DNA from: an uncultured Lentisphaerota bacterium
Lineage (GTDB): Bacteria; Verrucomicrobiota; Lentisphaeria; Oligosphaerales; CAITYL01
Assembly (NCBI GenBank): GCA_903896595.1
Contig: CAITYL010000166.1
Span: 1 to 58,697 of the forward strand
Length of the DNA stretch: 58,697 bases
Reading direction: 5' to 3'
Part shown: in pieces, positions 58,533 to 58,697 of the stretch
Layout: each line of letters opens with the position of its first letter
How positions within the stretch are numbered: position 1 is the first letter of the stretch
Position numbers and translations under genes: made by a program
Notes under the pieces: model-generated
What the model saw: the letters and a program-made list of their open reading frames with translations, nothing else
The model's database searches: none
Told to the model about the DNA's origin: nothing

Positions 58533-58556
58533 CCCCTTCTGTTCTTCCTACTTGGC

Positions 58557-58697
58557 AGTTGGGAACCCCCTTTTCAGGAAAGGCGGTTCCCAACCCCTCC
58601 GTCAAACCTATTTGCTGCCTTAAACACGAAGGGCGCATTTACCACAAGCCCACACGTACAAATGCCATGGTTTGCCAGCATGGCTTGTGGTAAATGC
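58557..58697 (+). repeat. Fold-back element, copy 3 (cut by the window end)
   Basis: The A hairpin (TTGGGAACC at 58559-58567 with GGTTCCCAA at 58585-58593) lies 25 bp after the ffh stop. The B arms are 58628-58648 and 58684-58697, the latter cut by the window. The B loop is close to that of copy 1 (CCACACG..ATGCCATG..CCAGCATGG). The C end is not visible. Confidence 0.85.

Noticed and set aside
1..58697. tRNA, rRNA or SRP RNA genes
   Set aside because: I scanned the gaps for T-loop, anticodon-stem and SRP-like patterns and found none I could support; a covariance search could still find a small RNA.

Overview
The window is a 58.7 kb, GC-rich chromosomal segment with no rRNA, tRNA, transposase, integrase or phage gene that I can see. 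Three features point to the Verrucomicrobiota/Lentisphaerota/Kiritimatiellota side of the PVC group: two pseudopilins beginning [19 protein letters not shown], two PEP-CTERM proteins ending in a short hydrophobic helix plus RRRR, and GntR/LacI-type hybrid regulators next to glycoside hydrolases. Lentisphaeria or Kiritimatiellia is my best guess; this is inference from gene style, not a phylogeny.

Layout. 1-5.9 kb (minus strand): an envelope cluster of a TPR lipoprotein, two CsgG-like proteins (one with a PEGA domain), a YcfL-like lipoprotein and an LpoB-like lipoprotein. 6.2-14.7 kb: a radical SAM protein, a glycogen debranching enzyme, tolB, xseA-xseB and two unknown exported proteins, one built from about 17 aromatic-Pro-aromatic repeats. 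14.8-23.4 kb: a TMTC-like membrane TPR protein, a ribokinase, a small RRM protein with its own promoter and terminator, a metallo-beta-lactamase-fold hydrolase and a CHASE2 adenylate cyclase. 23.5-29.9 kb: pyrimidine genes pyrG, carB and carA, with carB before carA. 30.1-31.4 kb: a DUF2059 protein and an FHA protein. 31.5-40.9 kb: two paralogous four-gene modules (GntR/LacI regulator, PEP-CTERM protein, clan GH-A hydrolase, pseudopilin), all on the minus strand. 41.2-47.1 kb: a transglutaminase, a lipoprotein, an RNA pseudouridine synthase and aroA. 47.1-48.2 kb: a less GC-rich islet with two small membrane proteins and an Imm53-like immunity gene broken by one stop codon. 48.3-58.5 kb: ispH, a CDF transporter, a coiled-coil NYN nuclease, a PAP2-glycosyltransferase fusion, a second glycosyltransferase, rhaM and ffh.

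The intergenic DNA is the most unusual part. A 219-bp fold-back element occurs in two complete copies (32155-32373 and 56221-56439, opposite orientations) and a third copy runs off the window end (58557 on). Its arms differ between copies by compensating base changes. Many gaps hold degenerate tandem arrays with periods of 7, 9 or 10 bp, often in inverted pairs able to form cruciforms. Two arrays of TCGA at exactly 10-bp spacing lie at either end of the first hydrolase module.

How the genes fit together: the two modules look like regulated units for sensing a carbohydrate and exporting the enzyme and surface proteins to use it. The LpoB/YcfL cluster, tolB, aroA, ispH, pyrG/carAB and ffh are housekeeping functions.
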